64,000 bases of DNA from Citrobacter sp. Cu233. GTDB taxonomy: Bacteria; Pseudomonadota; Gammaproteobacteria; Enterobacterales; Enterobacteriaceae. Positions 10,085 through 23,501 of the stretch are shown one piece after another. The position numbers were made by a program, and so were the translations under genes. Positions within the stretch are counted from its first letter, which is position 1. Each line of letters begins with the position of its first letter. The notes under the pieces are model-generated. The model was given only the letters and a program-made list of their open reading frames with translations, had not been told where the DNA came from and did not search any database. The DNA lies in the NCBI RefSeq assembly GCF_030332225.1, contig NZ_JAOWIF010000031.1, positions 1 to 64,000 on the forward strand, written 5' to 3'.

Positions 10085-10672
10085 TTAGTAAAAAATCCTC
10101 ACCGCACAATAAACCAACAGTAATGCCAGAACGATATTCAGCTGCCGTCCATAGTGGCGAAAAATCCGCTGGAAAAGATGACCAGCCAGCGCCCAGCAGG
10201 CATTGCCAAAGGTTCCAATCAGCGCCAGCAAAATACTGACACTCACTAACCAGTAAGCATCCTGGGTATATGGCAACACAAACGTGGATAACGCGGTAAT
10301 GCCGTACAAAATGATTTTGACGTTCACAAACTGCAAACCAAAACTCGCCCAAAAGCTAATCGGTTTCGCCTGTAGGCTATCGTTTGAGGCTGGGCTGGTG
10401 GCGATTTTCATTGCCAGCCATAAAATGTAGGCTGCCCCTGCCCAACTCAGCCAATGAATGATAGCCGGATCCAGGACGGCCAGCGAAAACGAGATCCCGG
10501 CGCACAGCAGCATGACGATTAAAAAGCCCAGGCTCATTCCTGCCAGAACACGCGTGCTCTGACGTAAGCCATGTGATGTTGCCGCACTCAGCGCGAGGAT
10601 ATTATTCGGGCCGGGTGTTAGCGCAGTAATCAGTGTATAGGTCCAGAATGCACTTAAAAGCATGGGGGTCAC
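10085..10672 (-). CDS. eamB: Cysteine/O-acetylserine exporter EamB
   Basis: LysE/RhtB-family inner-membrane exporter; in E. coli it exports O-acetylserine and cysteine. It has 195 residues with about six hydrophobic segments, and the family motif TPGPNNILALS lies near residues 20-30. Sequence matches E. coli EamB (YfiK) throughout. The start is on the far side of a roughly 100-base gap from the divergent LysR gene yfiE, which is the obvious candidate regulator. Confidence 0.94.
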   Translation of the reverse strand: MTPMLLSAFWTYTLITALTPGPNNILALSAATSHGLRQSTRVLAGMSLGFLIVMLLCAGISFSLAVLDPAIIHWLSWAGAAYILWLAMKIATSPASNDSLQAKPISFWASFGLQFVNVKIILYGITALSTFVLPYTQDAYWLVSVSILLALIGTFGNACWALAGHLFQRIFRHYGRQLNIVLALLLVYCAVRIFY

Positions 10673-10774
10673 TTGTTATCTCCTCTGTTTTAGCAGACAG
10701 TACCCGAGACACAACATTTTAAAAAATGAATGTTTTTGCATTTTGAATTCGATAATTTCGATGGGTTGGTGAGG

Positions 10775-11671
10775 ATGGATTTACGTCGGTTTATTACGTT
10801 AAAAACGGTAGTGGAAGAGGGCTCATTCCTTCGGGCTTCACAAAAACTTTGCTGTACGCAATCGACCGTAACGTTTCATATTCAACAGCTTGAACAAGAA
10901 CTCTCAATACAGTTATTCGAAAAAATTGGTCGGCGGATGTGTCTCACCAGTGAGGGTAAACGGCTGATGCCGCATATACATGACCTGACTCGCGTGATGG
11001 CGTCGATCCGTCAGACGGCGCAACAAGATGCACAGCCGAGCGGTGATCTCCGCGTCGCAACCGGAGAAACGTTGCTGGCCTATAAAATGCCGCAGGTTTT
11101 ACAGCGCTTTAAACAACGCGCTCCTAATGTTCGATTGTCCCTACAGTCGCTCAATTGTTATGTCATTCGTGATGCTCTGCTGGGTGATGAGGTTGATCTG
11201 GGGGTGTTTTATCGGGTGGGAAATGATGATGCGCTTGAGATGTTGTCACTGGGTGAACAGCCACTGGCGCTGGTCGCCTCTCCGGCTCTTCAGGATGTTG
11301 ATTTCACTCAGCATAATCAGCATATTCCCTGCACTTTTATCATTAATGAACCGCAATGTATTTTTAGACAGCGTTTTGAAAGTATGCTGCGTAAGCGACA
11401 GATTACGCTGGAAAACACTATCGAGCTATGGAGTATCGAAAGCATCAAGCAGTGTGTTTCTGCGAATCTTGGTGTCAGTTTTTTACCGCGGTTTACCGTC
11501 GAGAAGGAATTACGCTCAGGTGAATTAATAGAGTTGCCATTCAGTCAGGAGCCTGAACTGATTACCGCATTGTGCGCACATCATGCCGGAAAAGTCGTTA
11601 GCCCGGCGATGCGGGTTTTTATAGAATGTATTTCAGAGAGCTTTGCCGTGCATGAAAAAATGCCGGGCTGA
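10775..11671 (+). CDS. yfiE: LysR-type regulator YfiE
   Basis: DNA-binding regulator with an N-terminal winged helix-turn-helix (residues 1-60, MDLRRFITLKTVVEEGSF) and a periplasmic-binding-like effector domain. I chose the ATG at 10775 because its product aligns with the E. coli YfiE start; the open frame extends 15 codons upstream. This gives 298 residues. It is divergent from eamB and probably controls it. Its effector is not known. Its stop codon lies inside the stem of the srmB terminator. Confidence 0.9.
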   Translation: MDLRRFITLKTVVEEGSFLRASQKLCCTQSTVTFHIQQLEQELSIQLFEKIGRRMCLTSEGKRLMPHIHDLTRVMASIRQTAQQDAQPSGDLRVATGETLLAYKMPQVLQRFKQRAPNVRLSLQSLNCYVIRDALLGDEVDLGVFYRVGNDDALEMLSLGEQPLALVASPALQDVDFTQHNQHIPCTFIINEPQCIFRQRFESMLRKRQITLENTIELWSIESIKQCVSANLGVSFLPRFTVEKELRSGELIELPFSQEPELITALCAHHAGKVVSPAMRVFIECISESFAVHEKMPG

Positions 11672-11682
11672 CTGGCCCGGCA
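11654..11682 (-). terminator. srmB terminator, embedded in the 3' end of yfiE
   Basis: TGCCGGGC / GCCCGGCA (11661-11682) is followed on the minus strand by six T. The T-run and the left half of the stem are also the last codons and stop of yfiE. Confidence 0.85.
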
Positions 11683-11688
11683 TTCTGC

Positions 11689-13017
11689 TTACTCTTTGTC
11701 GGTCTGCTGTGGGGCAGTACCGCTTGGCTTGCGACGTTTGCCGATATTCTTGGCATCGCGGTGACGTTTCTTCACTCGCGGCTTTTCTTTATCTTTGGCT
11801 TTTTTCTCTGCGCGTTTCGCCAGTACTTTCTTGGATGGCTTGCCGTTAGACTTCTCACTTGGCGCACGCGTTGTTGGACGCAGTTCATCAATGACGCGTG
11901 CCTTCAATGGCTCGTCAATATAACGACTCGCTTTGCCGAGTAACAGGTGGTCATGCGCTTCAACCAGAGAAATCGCAGTACCTTTCCGCCCGGCACGACC
12001 AGTACGGCCAATGCGGTGCAGATAGGCATCGCCACTGCGCGGCATGTCGAAGTTAAACACGTGGCTGACGTCCGGGATGTCGATACCACGCGCAGCTACA
12101 TCTGTTGCAACCAGTACGTTCACACGACCATCGGTCAGACGTTTGATCGCTTCGTTACGCTTAATCTGCACCATCTCGCCTTCGAGATAGCAGTTATTAA
12201 TGCCAGCCTGGCGCAGCCAACCTGCCAGCTCGTGCACACGCTCACGTTTACGGACAAAGACGATTGAGCGGGTCGCTTCCGGCTGTTTTAGCAGATGGAT
12301 CAGCAGAGCTGTTTTATGTTCGATGTCATCGGCACGGTAGTACCATTGATGGATCTTCTTGCGTTCGCGTGTCGACGGATCCGCAGAAACTTCAACCGGA
12401 TCGTCCAGCAGACGTTCGGCAAAATCTTTTATCGCATCACCTTCCAGCGTGGCTGAGAACAGCATGGTCTGCTTACGCCAGCGGGTTTCACCGGCAATAT
12501 GCTCGATGTCCTGGGCAAAGCCCATGTCCAGCATGCGATCGGCTTCATCAAGGATCAGTGTCTCAACCGCATGACAGTCAAAGTTCTCTTCTTTGATGTA
12601 TTGCAGCAAACGACCCGTGGTGGCGACCACGATGTCCTGGTTTTCGCTGAAGACTTCCATGTGGTTCATGTAAGCCACGCCGCCAGTAATGGTGGCAATA
12701 TCCAGATGCGTATTTTTGGCCAATTCACGGGCGTGTTCGGCAACCTGCATCGCCAGTTCGCGCGTTGGCGTCAGGATTAAAATGCGTGGTGGACCGGATT
12801 TCTTGCGCGGGAAGTCGAGCAGGTGCTGCAACGCTGGCAGCAAGTATGCCGCCGTTTTACCGGTGCCTGTCGGCGCAGAACCGAGTACATCACGGCCATC
12901 GAGCGCAGGCGGAATGGCGGCAGCCTGAATGGCGGTCGGGCGAGTGAAACCTTTTTCCTGGAGGGCTTCCAGCAGGCTTTCATCGAGTTCAAGTTCGGAA
13001 AAAGTCGTTACAGTCAT
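11689..13017 (-). CDS. srmB: ATP-dependent RNA helicase SrmB
   Basis: DEAD-box helicase that helps early assembly of the 50S ribosomal subunit. Visible motifs: Q-motif region (TRPTAIQAAAIP), motif I APTGTGKT, motif II LDEADRML, motif III SAT, motif VI HRIGRTGR. The C-terminal tail from about residue 380 is lysine- and arginine-rich (RVKKRHRDAKNIGKRRK) and probably binds rRNA. The 442-residue length is close to E. coli SrmB (444). A terminator at 11654-11682 ends it. Confidence 0.96.
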   Translation of the reverse strand: MTVTTFSELELDESLLEALQEKGFTRPTAIQAAAIPPALDGRDVLGSAPTGTGKTAAYLLPALQHLLDFPRKKSGPPRILILTPTRELAMQVAEHARELAKNTHLDIATITGGVAYMNHMEVFSENQDIVVATTGRLLQYIKEENFDCHAVETLILDEADRMLDMGFAQDIEHIAGETRWRKQTMLFSATLEGDAIKDFAERLLDDPVEVSADPSTRERKKIHQWYYRADDIEHKTALLIHLLKQPEATRSIVFVRKRERVHELAGWLRQAGINNCYLEGEMVQIKRNEAIKRLTDGRVNVLVATDVAARGIDIPDVSHVFNFDMPRSGDAYLHRIGRTGRAGRKGTAISLVEAHDHLLLGKASRYIDEPLKARVIDELRPTTRAPSEKSNGKPSKKVLAKRAEKKAKDKEKPRVKKRHRDAKNIGKRRKPSGTAPQQTDKE

Positions 13018-13147
13018 GTTCTACCTCTGAGTGGGGCGCTGATTATAGACGTTACGGCTGCAATCTTCATCTGTTTGTATGGATATACCTTCTCAGGTAT
13101 TGTTTTTATCCTATGTTATCGTTTTTTTCCCAGGAAGGTTGTTCTTC

Positions 13148-15501
<2,354 letters not shown>

Positions 15502-15755
15502 TTAATTTACTAAACAGAGTTTGGTCACCATAGCACCACATTGCGCGATACTGCACGTTTTATTTTTAACTGTGTTGCAATGGCTAAACATAGAGGAAAG
15601 GCATGGGGATGAGTGAAAGAGCAAAAATATTTTGTGAAGCAGGCCGTTAGCATCAGATTATGAGGTGAAATAAAGTGGCTGTTGGGTTACTCTGCAAGCG
15701 GTGAAATGGGCATTTCTATACAGATAGTGCGTTGATCGGGTTATGTAGACTTATA

Positions 15756-15920
15756 ATGAGAGATAAGACCTGTCTACAACATGACAAACAAAAACAAATG
15801 CGTAACGGAACTTTACGAAACTTGAGCACTCTAAGCTTTTGCTTGCTCATAGTGAAGCTTATGGAGTGGCGTTTCGAAAGCGCGTGGAAATTTGGTTTGG
15901 GGAGACTTTACCTCGGATGA
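15756..15920 (+). CDS. rseD: rpoE leader peptide RseD
   Basis: Open frame immediately upstream of rpoE whose TGA stop overlaps the rpoE ATG (ATGA at 15917-15920), a layout that suggests translational coupling. In E. coli a leader peptide here, RseD, sets rpoE translation. The product is short, leucine-rich and amphipathic, ending FGLGRLYLG. The start is uncertain: ATG codons occur at 15756, 15798 and 15861, and none has a strong ribosome site. The sigma-E promoter lies inside this frame, so its transcript can only encode the last part. Confidence 0.65.
   Translation: MRDKTCLQHDKQKQMRNGTLRNLSTLSFCLLIVKLMEWRFESAWKFGLGRLYLG
15807..15834 (+). promoter_or_regulatory. Sigma-E autoregulatory promoter of rpoE
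   Basis: A GGAACTT -35 element (15807-15813) and TCTAA -10 element (15830-15834) with 16 bases between them fit the sigma-E consensus and correspond to the known self-activated rpoE promoter. Transcription would begin near 15841. The rest of the 424-base nadB-rpoE gap holds the rseD frame and AT-rich sequence likely to carry vegetative promoters. Confidence 0.88.
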
Positions 15921-16492
15921 GCGAGCAGTTAACGGACCAGGTCCTGGTTGAACGGGTCCAGAAGGGAGATCAGAAAGCCTTTAACTTACTGGTGGTTCGC
16001 TACCAGCATAAGGTGGCGAGTCTGGTTTCCCGCTATGTACCTTCGGGCGATGTTCCCGATGTTGTACAAGAAGCATTTATCAAGGCCTATCGTGCGCTGG
16101 ACTCGTTCCGGGGAGATAGTGCTTTTTATACCTGGCTGTATCGTATTGCAGTCAATACAGCGAAGAATTACCTGGTCGCTCAGGGGCGTCGTCCACCTTC
16201 CAGTGATATAGATGCGATTGAAGCAGAAAATTACGAAAGTGGCGGAGCTCTGAAAGAAATTTCGAACCCTGAGAACTTAATGTTGTCAGAAGAACTGAGA
16301 CAGATAGTTTTCCGAACTATTGAGTCCCTCCCGGAAGATTTACGCATGGCAATAACCTTGCGGGAGCTGGATGGCCTGAGCTATGAAGAGATAGCCGCTA
16401 TCATGGATTGTCCGGTGGGTACGGTGCGTTCACGTATCTTCCGAGCGAGGGAAGCTATTGATAATAAAGTTCAACCGCTTATCAGGCGTTGA
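15917..16492 (+). CDS. rpoE: RNA polymerase sigma-E factor
   Basis: Extracytoplasmic-function sigma factor for envelope stress, activated when outer-membrane protein folding fails. Sigma region 2 (about 25-95, with YTWLYRIAVNTAKNYL) and region 4 (about 130-185, with SYEEIAAIMDCPVGTVRSRIFRAR) are intact. The ATG at 15917 gives 191 residues, nearly identical to E. coli RpoE; an in-frame extension to 15839 has no support. It is the first main gene of rpoE-rseA-rseB-rseC and is coupled to rseD by an ATGA overlap. Confidence 0.98.
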   Translation: MSEQLTDQVLVERVQKGDQKAFNLLVVRYQHKVASLVSRYVPSGDVPDVVQEAFIKAYRALDSFRGDSAFYTWLYRIAVNTAKNYLVAQGRRPPSSDIDAIEAENYESGGALKEISNPENLMLSEELRQIVFRTIESLPEDLRMAITLRELDGLSYEEIAAIMDCPVGTVRSRIFRAREAIDNKVQPLIRR

Positions 16493-16523
16493 CGATAGCG
16501 GGATACTGGAAAAGGTATTAGGC

Positions 16524-17174
16524 ATGCAGAAAGAAAAACTTTCCGCTTTAATGGATGGCGAAACGCTGGACACTGAGTTACTTAAAGAGTTGACTCATGA
16601 CCCGGAAATGCAAAAAACCTGGGAGAGTTATCACCTGATCCGCGATTCTATGCGAGGTGATACCGCCGACGTTCTCCATTTCGATATTTCCGACCGCGTA
16701 ATGGCTGCCATCGCAGATGAGCCCGTACGTCAGGCGGCGCCATTGATCCCTGAGGCCCAGCCAGCACCGCATCAGTGGCAGAAAATGCCATTCTGGAAGA
16801 AAATGCGTCCGTGGGCCGCGCAGCTTACCCAGATGGGTGTGGCCGCGTGTGTATCACTTGCAGTTATTGTTGGCGTCCAGCACTATAATGGACAATCTGA
16901 AACGTCCCAGCAGCCCGAAACGCCGGTATTTAATACCTTACCGATGATGGGTAAAGCCAGTCCGGTGAGCCTGGGTGTACCTTCTGACGCGACAGCCAGT
17001 GGCGGTCAGCAACAGCAGGTACAGGAGCAGCGTCGTCGTATTAATGCCATGTTGCAGGATTACGAACTGCAACGTCGACTGCACTCCGAACAGCTTCAGT
17101 TTGAGCAGGCGCAAACACAGCAAGCCGCTGTCCAGGTGCCAGGAATTCAAACTTTAGGAACGCAATCGCAGTAA
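16524..17174 (+). CDS. rseA: Anti-sigma-E factor RseA
   Basis: Single-pass inner-membrane protein that holds sigma-E inactive. The N-terminal cytoplasmic domain (1-100) binds RpoE, a membrane segment (about 101-118, MGVAACVSLAVIVGV) follows, and a glutamine-rich periplasmic domain binds RseB. DegS and RseP cleave it in sequence under stress. The ATG at 16524 gives 216 residues as in E. coli. Its TAA overlaps the rseB ATG by one base. Confidence 0.97.
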   Translation: MQKEKLSALMDGETLDTELLKELTHDPEMQKTWESYHLIRDSMRGDTADVLHFDISDRVMAAIADEPVRQAAPLIPEAQPAPHQWQKMPFWKKMRPWAAQLTQMGVAACVSLAVIVGVQHYNGQSETSQQPETPVFNTLPMMGKASPVSLGVPSDATASGGQQQQVQEQRRRINAMLQDYELQRRLHSEQLQFEQAQTQQAAVQVPGIQTLGTQSQ

Positions 17175-18130
17175 TGAAGCAACTTTGGTTTGCCATGTCA
17201 CTTGTGGCTGGTAGCCTGTTCTTCTCTGTAAACGCCTCGGCCAATCCTGCGTCCGGGGCGTTGTTGCAGCAGATGAATCTGGCCAGCCAGTCGCTCACCT
17301 ATGAGCTGTCATTTGTCAGCATCAATAAACAGGGCGTTGAATCCCTACGTTATCGCCATGCCCGCCAGGACAACCGCCCTCTTGCACAGTTGTTGCAAAT
17401 GGATGGACCGCGCCGGGAAGTGGTGCAACGTGGCAACGAAATCAGTTACTTTGAGCCAGGACTCGAACCGTTCACGCTGAATGGCGACTATATCGTTGAT
17501 TCTCTGCCATCCCTGATTTACACCGACTTTAAACGTCTTGCTCCCTACTATGATTTTATCGCGGTAGGCCGCACGCGTATTGCAGACCGACTCTGTGAAG
17601 TTATCCGCGTGGTAGCGCGTGACGGTACGCGTTACAGCTACATCGTCTGGATGGACACCGAAACCAAGCTGCCAATGCGTGTCGATCTCCTCGATCGGGA
17701 TGGCGAAACGCTGGAACAATTCCGCGTTATCGCCTTTACCGTCAATAGTGGGGTTAGCGACAGCATGCAGACGCTGGCGAAAGCAAATCTTCCGCCGTTA
17801 CTGTCTGTTCCGGCGGGAGAGAAAACTAACTTCAACTGGAGTCCATCGTGGTTACCACAAGGATTCAGTGAGGTCTCCAGTAGCCGACGTCCACTGCCGA
17901 CAATGGATAACATGCCGATTGAATCACGTCTGTATTCTGATGGCCTGTTCAGTTTTTCTGTGAACGTGAACCGCGCCTCGCAAAACAGCGCCGATCAACT
18001 GCTGCGCACCGGACGCCGAACGGTCAGTACTACCGTTCGGGATAACGCCGAAATAACCATTGTGGGCGAGCTCCCGCCGCAAACGGCAAAACGTATCGCG
18101 GACAATATTAAGTTCAGGGCAGCGCAATGA
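17174..18130 (+). CDS. rseB: Sigma-E regulatory protein RseB
   Basis: Periplasmic protein that binds the RseA periplasmic domain and protects it from DegS; it senses off-pathway lipopolysaccharide. A signal peptide of about 23 residues ends in NASA before NPASG. The rest is the MucB/RseB two-domain fold, an N-terminal LolA-like domain and a smaller C-terminal one. Its 318 residues match E. coli. It overlaps rseA by one base and rseC by four. Confidence 0.97.
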   Translation: MKQLWFAMSLVAGSLFFSVNASANPASGALLQQMNLASQSLTYELSFVSINKQGVESLRYRHARQDNRPLAQLLQMDGPRREVVQRGNEISYFEPGLEPFTLNGDYIVDSLPSLIYTDFKRLAPYYDFIAVGRTRIADRLCEVIRVVARDGTRYSYIVWMDTETKLPMRVDLLDRDGETLEQFRVIAFTVNSGVSDSMQTLAKANLPPLLSVPAGEKTNFNWSPSWLPQGFSEVSSSRRPLPTMDNMPIESRLYSDGLFSFSVNVNRASQNSADQLLRTGRRTVSTTVRDNAEITIVGELPPQTAKRIADNIKFRAAQ

Positions 18131-18606
18131 TTAAGGAATGGGCAACGGTTGTTTCCTGGCAAAATGGTCTGGCGACGGTCAGCTGCGATGTTAAAGCATC
18201 GTGTAGCAGCTGCGCGTCGCGGGCGGGATGTGGCAGTCGTGTGCTGAACAAACTGGGGCCGCAAACAACACATACTATTGTGGTACCCAGCGATGAACCG
18301 CTGACGCCAGGGCAAAAAGTTGAACTGGGTATTGCCGAAGGGAGTCTGTTAGGTTCGGCGATGCTGGTTTATATGTCTCCGCTGGCGGGACTCTTTATTT
18401 TTGCTGCGCTGTTTCAGGTGCTGTTTGGCAGCGATATCGCCGCACTAAGCGGGGCGATACTGGGCGGCGTGGGGGGATTCCTGATTGCGCGAGGATATTC
18501 CCGTAAGCTTGCTGAGCGCGAAGCCTGGCAACCGGTTATTCTCAACATTGCTCTCCCGCCTGATCTGATTCGCGTTGAAACACCATCTACCGAAACGACC
18601 CCATGA
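18127..18606 (+). CDS. rseC: SoxR-reducing system / sigma-E operon protein RseC
   Basis: Inner-membrane protein with four cysteines at its N-terminus (20, 26, 29, 34), then two hydrophobic segments (about 75-115). In E. coli it takes part with the Rsx complex in reducing SoxR; its part in sigma-E control is minor. Its 159 residues are full length. An ATGA overlap with rseB shows translational coupling at the end of the rpoE operon. Confidence 0.95.
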   Translation: MIKEWATVVSWQNGLATVSCDVKASCSSCASRAGCGSRVLNKLGPQTTHTIVVPSDEPLTPGQKVELGIAEGSLLGSAMLVYMSPLAGLFIFAALFQVLFGSDIAALSGAILGGVGGFLIARGYSRKLAEREAWQPVILNIALPPDLIRVETPSTETTP

Positions 18607-18610
18607 TATT

Positions 18611-18688
18611 CTTGCCGGATGGCGGCTTCGCCTTATCCGGCCTACAAACGATCAGTAAGCCCGATAAGCTTGTGCCATCGGGCATCAC
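18611..18688. repeat. BIME-type REP pair between rseC and lepA
   Basis: A REP palindrome (18613-18645, cttgccggatggcgg to ttatccggcctac) is followed by a second inverted unit, GCCCGATAAG with CATCGGGC (18656-18684). The remainder of the 273-base gap to lepA holds a small CCTGCTCAGGCAGG hairpin and probable lepA promoter sequence with a TAGAAT box. Confidence 0.85.
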
Positions 18689-18879
18689 GCTTCTCTTACG
18701 ATGTTTTACATCAGAAAAGCGATGCCGTTTCCAGTTCCCGCTATCCTTGCTCTATGAACATTTCCTCGCCTCGGCGATGTAGTGTAGAATGCGGCGTTTC
18801 ACTAAAACAGACGTTAAGCTCAGAACAGCGACTTCTCAGAGCCTGCTCAGGCAGGCGTAAGGCACAATAATTACACTAT

Positions 18880-20679
18880 ATGAAGAACATACGTAACTTT
18901 TCAATCATAGCTCACATCGACCACGGTAAATCGACGCTGTCTGACCGTATTATCCAGATCTGCGGTGGCCTGTCTGACCGTGAAATGGAAGCGCAGGTTC
19001 TCGACTCGATGGATCTTGAGCGTGAGCGCGGTATTACTATCAAAGCGCAGAGCGTGACGCTCGATTTCAAAGCATCTGATGGTGAAACCTACCAGCTTAA
19101 CTTTATCGACACGCCGGGCCACGTTGACTTCTCTTATGAAGTTTCTCGCTCGCTTGCCGCCTGTGAAGGCGCACTGCTGGTCGTTGATGCCGGGCAGGGT
19201 GTTGAAGCGCAAACACTGGCTAACTGCTATACCGCCATGGAAATGGATCTGGAAGTTGTGCCGGTGCTGAACAAAATTGACCTGCCAGCCGCCGATCCAG
19301 AGCGCGTGGCGGAAGAGATTGAAGATATCGTCGGTATCGATGCGGCTGACGCTGTCCGTTGCTCGGCGAAAACCGGGGTTGGCGTGACTGACGTTCTTGA
19401 ACGTCTGGTACGTGATATTCCGCCGCCGGAAGGTGACCCGGAAGGCCCGTTACAGGCACTGATCATCGACTCCTGGTTCGACAACTATCTCGGTGTGGTC
19501 TCGCTGGTCCGTATTAAAAACGGAACCATGCGTAAAGGCGACAAAATCAAAGTGATGAGCACCGGTCAGGTCTACAATGCCGACCGTCTGGGCATCTTTA
19601 CGCCGAAACAGGTTGACCGTACCGAACTGAAGTGTGGCGAGGTGGGTTGGTTAGTTTGCGCCATTAAAGACATCCTCGGCGCACCGGTAGGCGATACCCT
19701 GACATTGGCTCGTAACCCGGCGGATAAACCCCTGCCTGGCTTTAAAAAAGTGAAGCCGCAGGTTTACGCGGGTCTGTTCCCGGTTAGCTCCGACGACTAC
19801 GAAAACTTCCGTGATGCGCTTGGTAAGCTGAGCCTGAACGATGCTTCCCTGTTCTACGAGCCGGAAAGCTCTACCGCGCTGGGCTTCGGCTTCCGCTGTG
19901 GCTTCCTGGGTCTGCTGCACATGGAGATCATTCAGGAACGTCTGGAACGTGAATACGATCTTGATCTGATCACCACCGCGCCGACCGTAGTTTACGAAGT
20001 GGAAACCACCGCGAAAGAGACTATCTACGTCGATAGCCCGTCCAAGCTGCCGCCGCTGAACAATATCTACGAACTGCGCGAACCGATTGCTGAATGTCAC
20101 ATGCTGTTGCCGCAGGCATACCTCGGTAACGTTATTACGCTGTGTATCGAGAAGCGTGGTGTACAGACCAACATGGTTTACCACGGTAACCAGGTTGCGC
20201 TGACCTATGAAATTCCAATGGCAGAAGTGGTCCTCGACTTCTTCGATCGTCTGAAGTCAACCTCTCGTGGCTACGCGTCGCTGGATTATAACTTCAAACG
20301 TTTCCAGGCCTCCGACATGGTACGTGTTGATGTTCTCATCAACAACGAACGCGTCGATGCACTGGCGCTGATTACTCACCGCGATAACTCCCAGAGCCGT
20401 GGCCGTGAACTGGTCGAGAAGATGAAAGATCTGATCCCTCGCCAGCAATTTGATATCGCAATTCAGGCGGCCATTGGTACGCACATCATTGCGCGTTCAA
20501 CGGTTAAGCAACTGCGTAAAAACGTTCTGGCTAAGTGCTACGGTGGTGATATCAGCCGTAAGAAAAAACTGCTGCAAAAACAGAAAGAGGGTAAAAAGCG
20601 AATGAAGCAGATCGGTAACGTCGAACTGCCGCAGGAAGCCTTCCTCGCTATTCTGCATGTCGGTAAAGACAGCAAATAA
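18880..20679 (+). CDS. lepA: Elongation factor 4 (LepA)
   Basis: Ribosome-bound GTPase related to EF-G that back-translocates or aids 30S biogenesis. The P-loop AHIDHGKST lies at residues 12-20, G2/G3 include RERGIT and DTPGHVDF, and G4 is NKIDLP. The unique LepA C-terminal domain has the lysine-rich tail [17 protein letters not shown]. At 599 residues it is full length. It is transcribed with lepB, whose ATG is 15 bases beyond its stop. Confidence 0.98.
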   Translation: MKNIRNFSIIAHIDHGKSTLSDRIIQICGGLSDREMEAQVLDSMDLERERGITIKAQSVTLDFKASDGETYQLNFIDTPGHVDFSYEVSRSLAACEGALLVVDAGQGVEAQTLANCYTAMEMDLEVVPVLNKIDLPAADPERVAEEIEDIVGIDAADAVRCSAKTGVGVTDVLERLVRDIPPPEGDPEGPLQALIIDSWFDNYLGVVSLVRIKNGTMRKGDKIKVMSTGQVYNADRLGIFTPKQVDRTELKCGEVGWLVCAIKDILGAPVGDTLTLARNPADKPLPGFKKVKPQVYAGLFPVSSDDYENFRDALGKLSLNDASLFYEPESSTALGFGFRCGFLGLLHMEIIQERLEREYDLDLITTAPTVVYEVETTAKETIYVDSPSKLPPLNNIYELREPIAECHMLLPQAYLGNVITLCIEKRGVQTNMVYHGNQVALTYEIPMAEVVLDFFDRLKSTSRGYASLDYNFKRFQASDMVRVDVLINNERVDALALITHRDNSQSRGRELVEKMKDLIPRQQFDIAIQAAIGTHIIARSTVKQLRKNVLAKCYGGDISRKKKLLQKQKEGKKRMKQIGNVELPQEAFLAILHVGKDSK

Positions 20680-20694
20680 TCTTAAGGAGTTGGC

Positions 20695-21669
20695 ATGGCG
20701 AACATGTTTGCCCTGATTCTGGTGATTGCCACACTGGTGACGGGCATTTTATGGTGCGTAGATAAGTTTGTCTTCGCGCCAAAACGCCGGGAGCGCCAGG
20801 CTGCGGCACAGGCCGCTGCAGGTGATTCACTGGATAAAGCGACGCTGAAAAAAGTTGCCCCTAAGCCGGGCTGGCTGGAAACCGGTGCATCCGTTTTCCC
20901 GGTACTGGCTATTGTGCTGGTGGTGCGTTCATTTATTTATGAACCCTTCCAGATCCCGTCGGGTTCGATGATGCCAACACTGTTGATTGGTGATTTTATT
21001 CTGGTAGAGAAATTTGCCTACGGAATTAAAGATCCTATTTATCAGAAAACGCTAGTCGAAACAGGCCACCCGAAACGCGGTGACATCGTGGTATTTAAAT
21101 ACCCGGAAGATCCGCGTCTGGACTACATCAAACGCGCTGTCGGTTTACCGGGAGATAAAGTGACGTACGATCCGGTGGCGAAAGAGGTCACTATTCAGCC
21201 AGGATGCAGTTCTGGTCAGGCGTGTGAAAACGCGCTGCCGGTAACCTATTCCGATGTTCAGCCAAGCGATTTTGTGCAGACGTTTGCTCGCCGTAACGGC
21301 GGGGAAGCGACTAGCGGTTTCTTTGAGGTTCCGCTGAACGAAACGAAAGACAACGGTATTCGCCTGACCGAGCGTAAAGAAACGCTGGGTGAGGTAACAC
21401 ATCGCATTCTGACCGTGCCAATTGCACAGGATCAGGTAGGGATGTATTACCGCCAGCCTGGTCAACAACTGGCAACCTGGATCGTTCCACCGGGGCATTA
21501 CTTCATGATGGGTGATAACCGTGACAACAGTGCGGACAGCCGTTATTGGGGATTTGTACCGGAAGCGAATCTGGTAGGTAAAGCGACCGCAATCTGGATG
21601 AGTTTCGACAAACAAGAAGGTGAGTGGCCAACCGGCGTTCGTTTGAGCCGCATTGGTGGCATCCACTAA
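20695..21669 (+). CDS. lepB: Signal peptidase I
   Basis: Inner-membrane serine protease that cleaves Sec and Tat signal peptides. There are two N-terminal membrane segments (about 4-22 and 62-77), then the periplasmic catalytic domain. The nucleophile is Ser91 in IPSGSMMPT and the general base Lys146 in DYIKRAVG; MGDNRDNSADSR is box E. Its 324 residues match E. coli. It is co-transcribed with lepA. Confidence 0.98.
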   Translation: MANMFALILVIATLVTGILWCVDKFVFAPKRRERQAAAQAAAGDSLDKATLKKVAPKPGWLETGASVFPVLAIVLVVRSFIYEPFQIPSGSMMPTLLIGDFILVEKFAYGIKDPIYQKTLVETGHPKRGDIVVFKYPEDPRLDYIKRAVGLPGDKVTYDPVAKEVTIQPGCSSGQACENALPVTYSDVQPSDFVQTFARRNGGEATSGFFEVPLNETKDNGIRLTERKETLGEVTHRILTVPIAQDQVGMYYRQPGQQLATWIVPPGHYFMMGDNRDNSADSRYWGFVPEANLVGKATAIWMSFDKQEGEWPTGVRLSRIGGIH

Positions 21670-21684
21670 TTGCTGATAATTGTT

Positions 21685-21713
21685 CACGCTGTCGTCTTAA
21701 TAACGACAGCGTG
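21685..21713 (+). terminator. Hairpin after lepB, probable terminator
   Basis: An 11-bp perfect stem, CACGCTGTCGT / ACGACAGCGTG, with a seven-base loop lies 15 bases after the lepB stop. The downstream AATTATTTC is only moderately T-rich, so termination may be partial. Confidence 0.6.
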
Positions 21714-21814
21714 AATTATTTCTCGGATTAATTCCCTCAGACTAACGACATCCCTTGTCGTTGTGTATAGAATATTCCCCCGAAGTTTTAGGTTGGCACC
21801 GTCAGGTTGCCACG

Positions 21815-21874
21815 GCACACGAAACAGCATTGGTCTCTCTAATGACGGGTGTATATCAGGTCTGTTTCGTGTGC
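21815..21874 (+). promoter_or_regulatory. rnc leader stem, RNase III autoregulation site
   Basis: GCACACGAAACAG (21815-21827) and CTGTTTCGTGTGC (21862-21874) form a 13-bp perfect stem in the rnc 5' leader, with a further small structured region in the loop. In E. coli, RNase III cuts a stem here and so lowers its own mRNA stability. Confidence 0.82.
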
Positions 21875-21877
21875 TGA

Positions 21878-23490
<1,613 letters not shown>

Positions 23491-23501
23491 TTTCACACAG
23501 G

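Noticed and set aside
15839-15916. 26-codon in-frame extension at the start of rpoE
   Set aside because: The ATG at 15917 gives the conserved 191-residue protein and the rseD overlap; the extension lies over the sigma-E transcript start and has no ribosome site.
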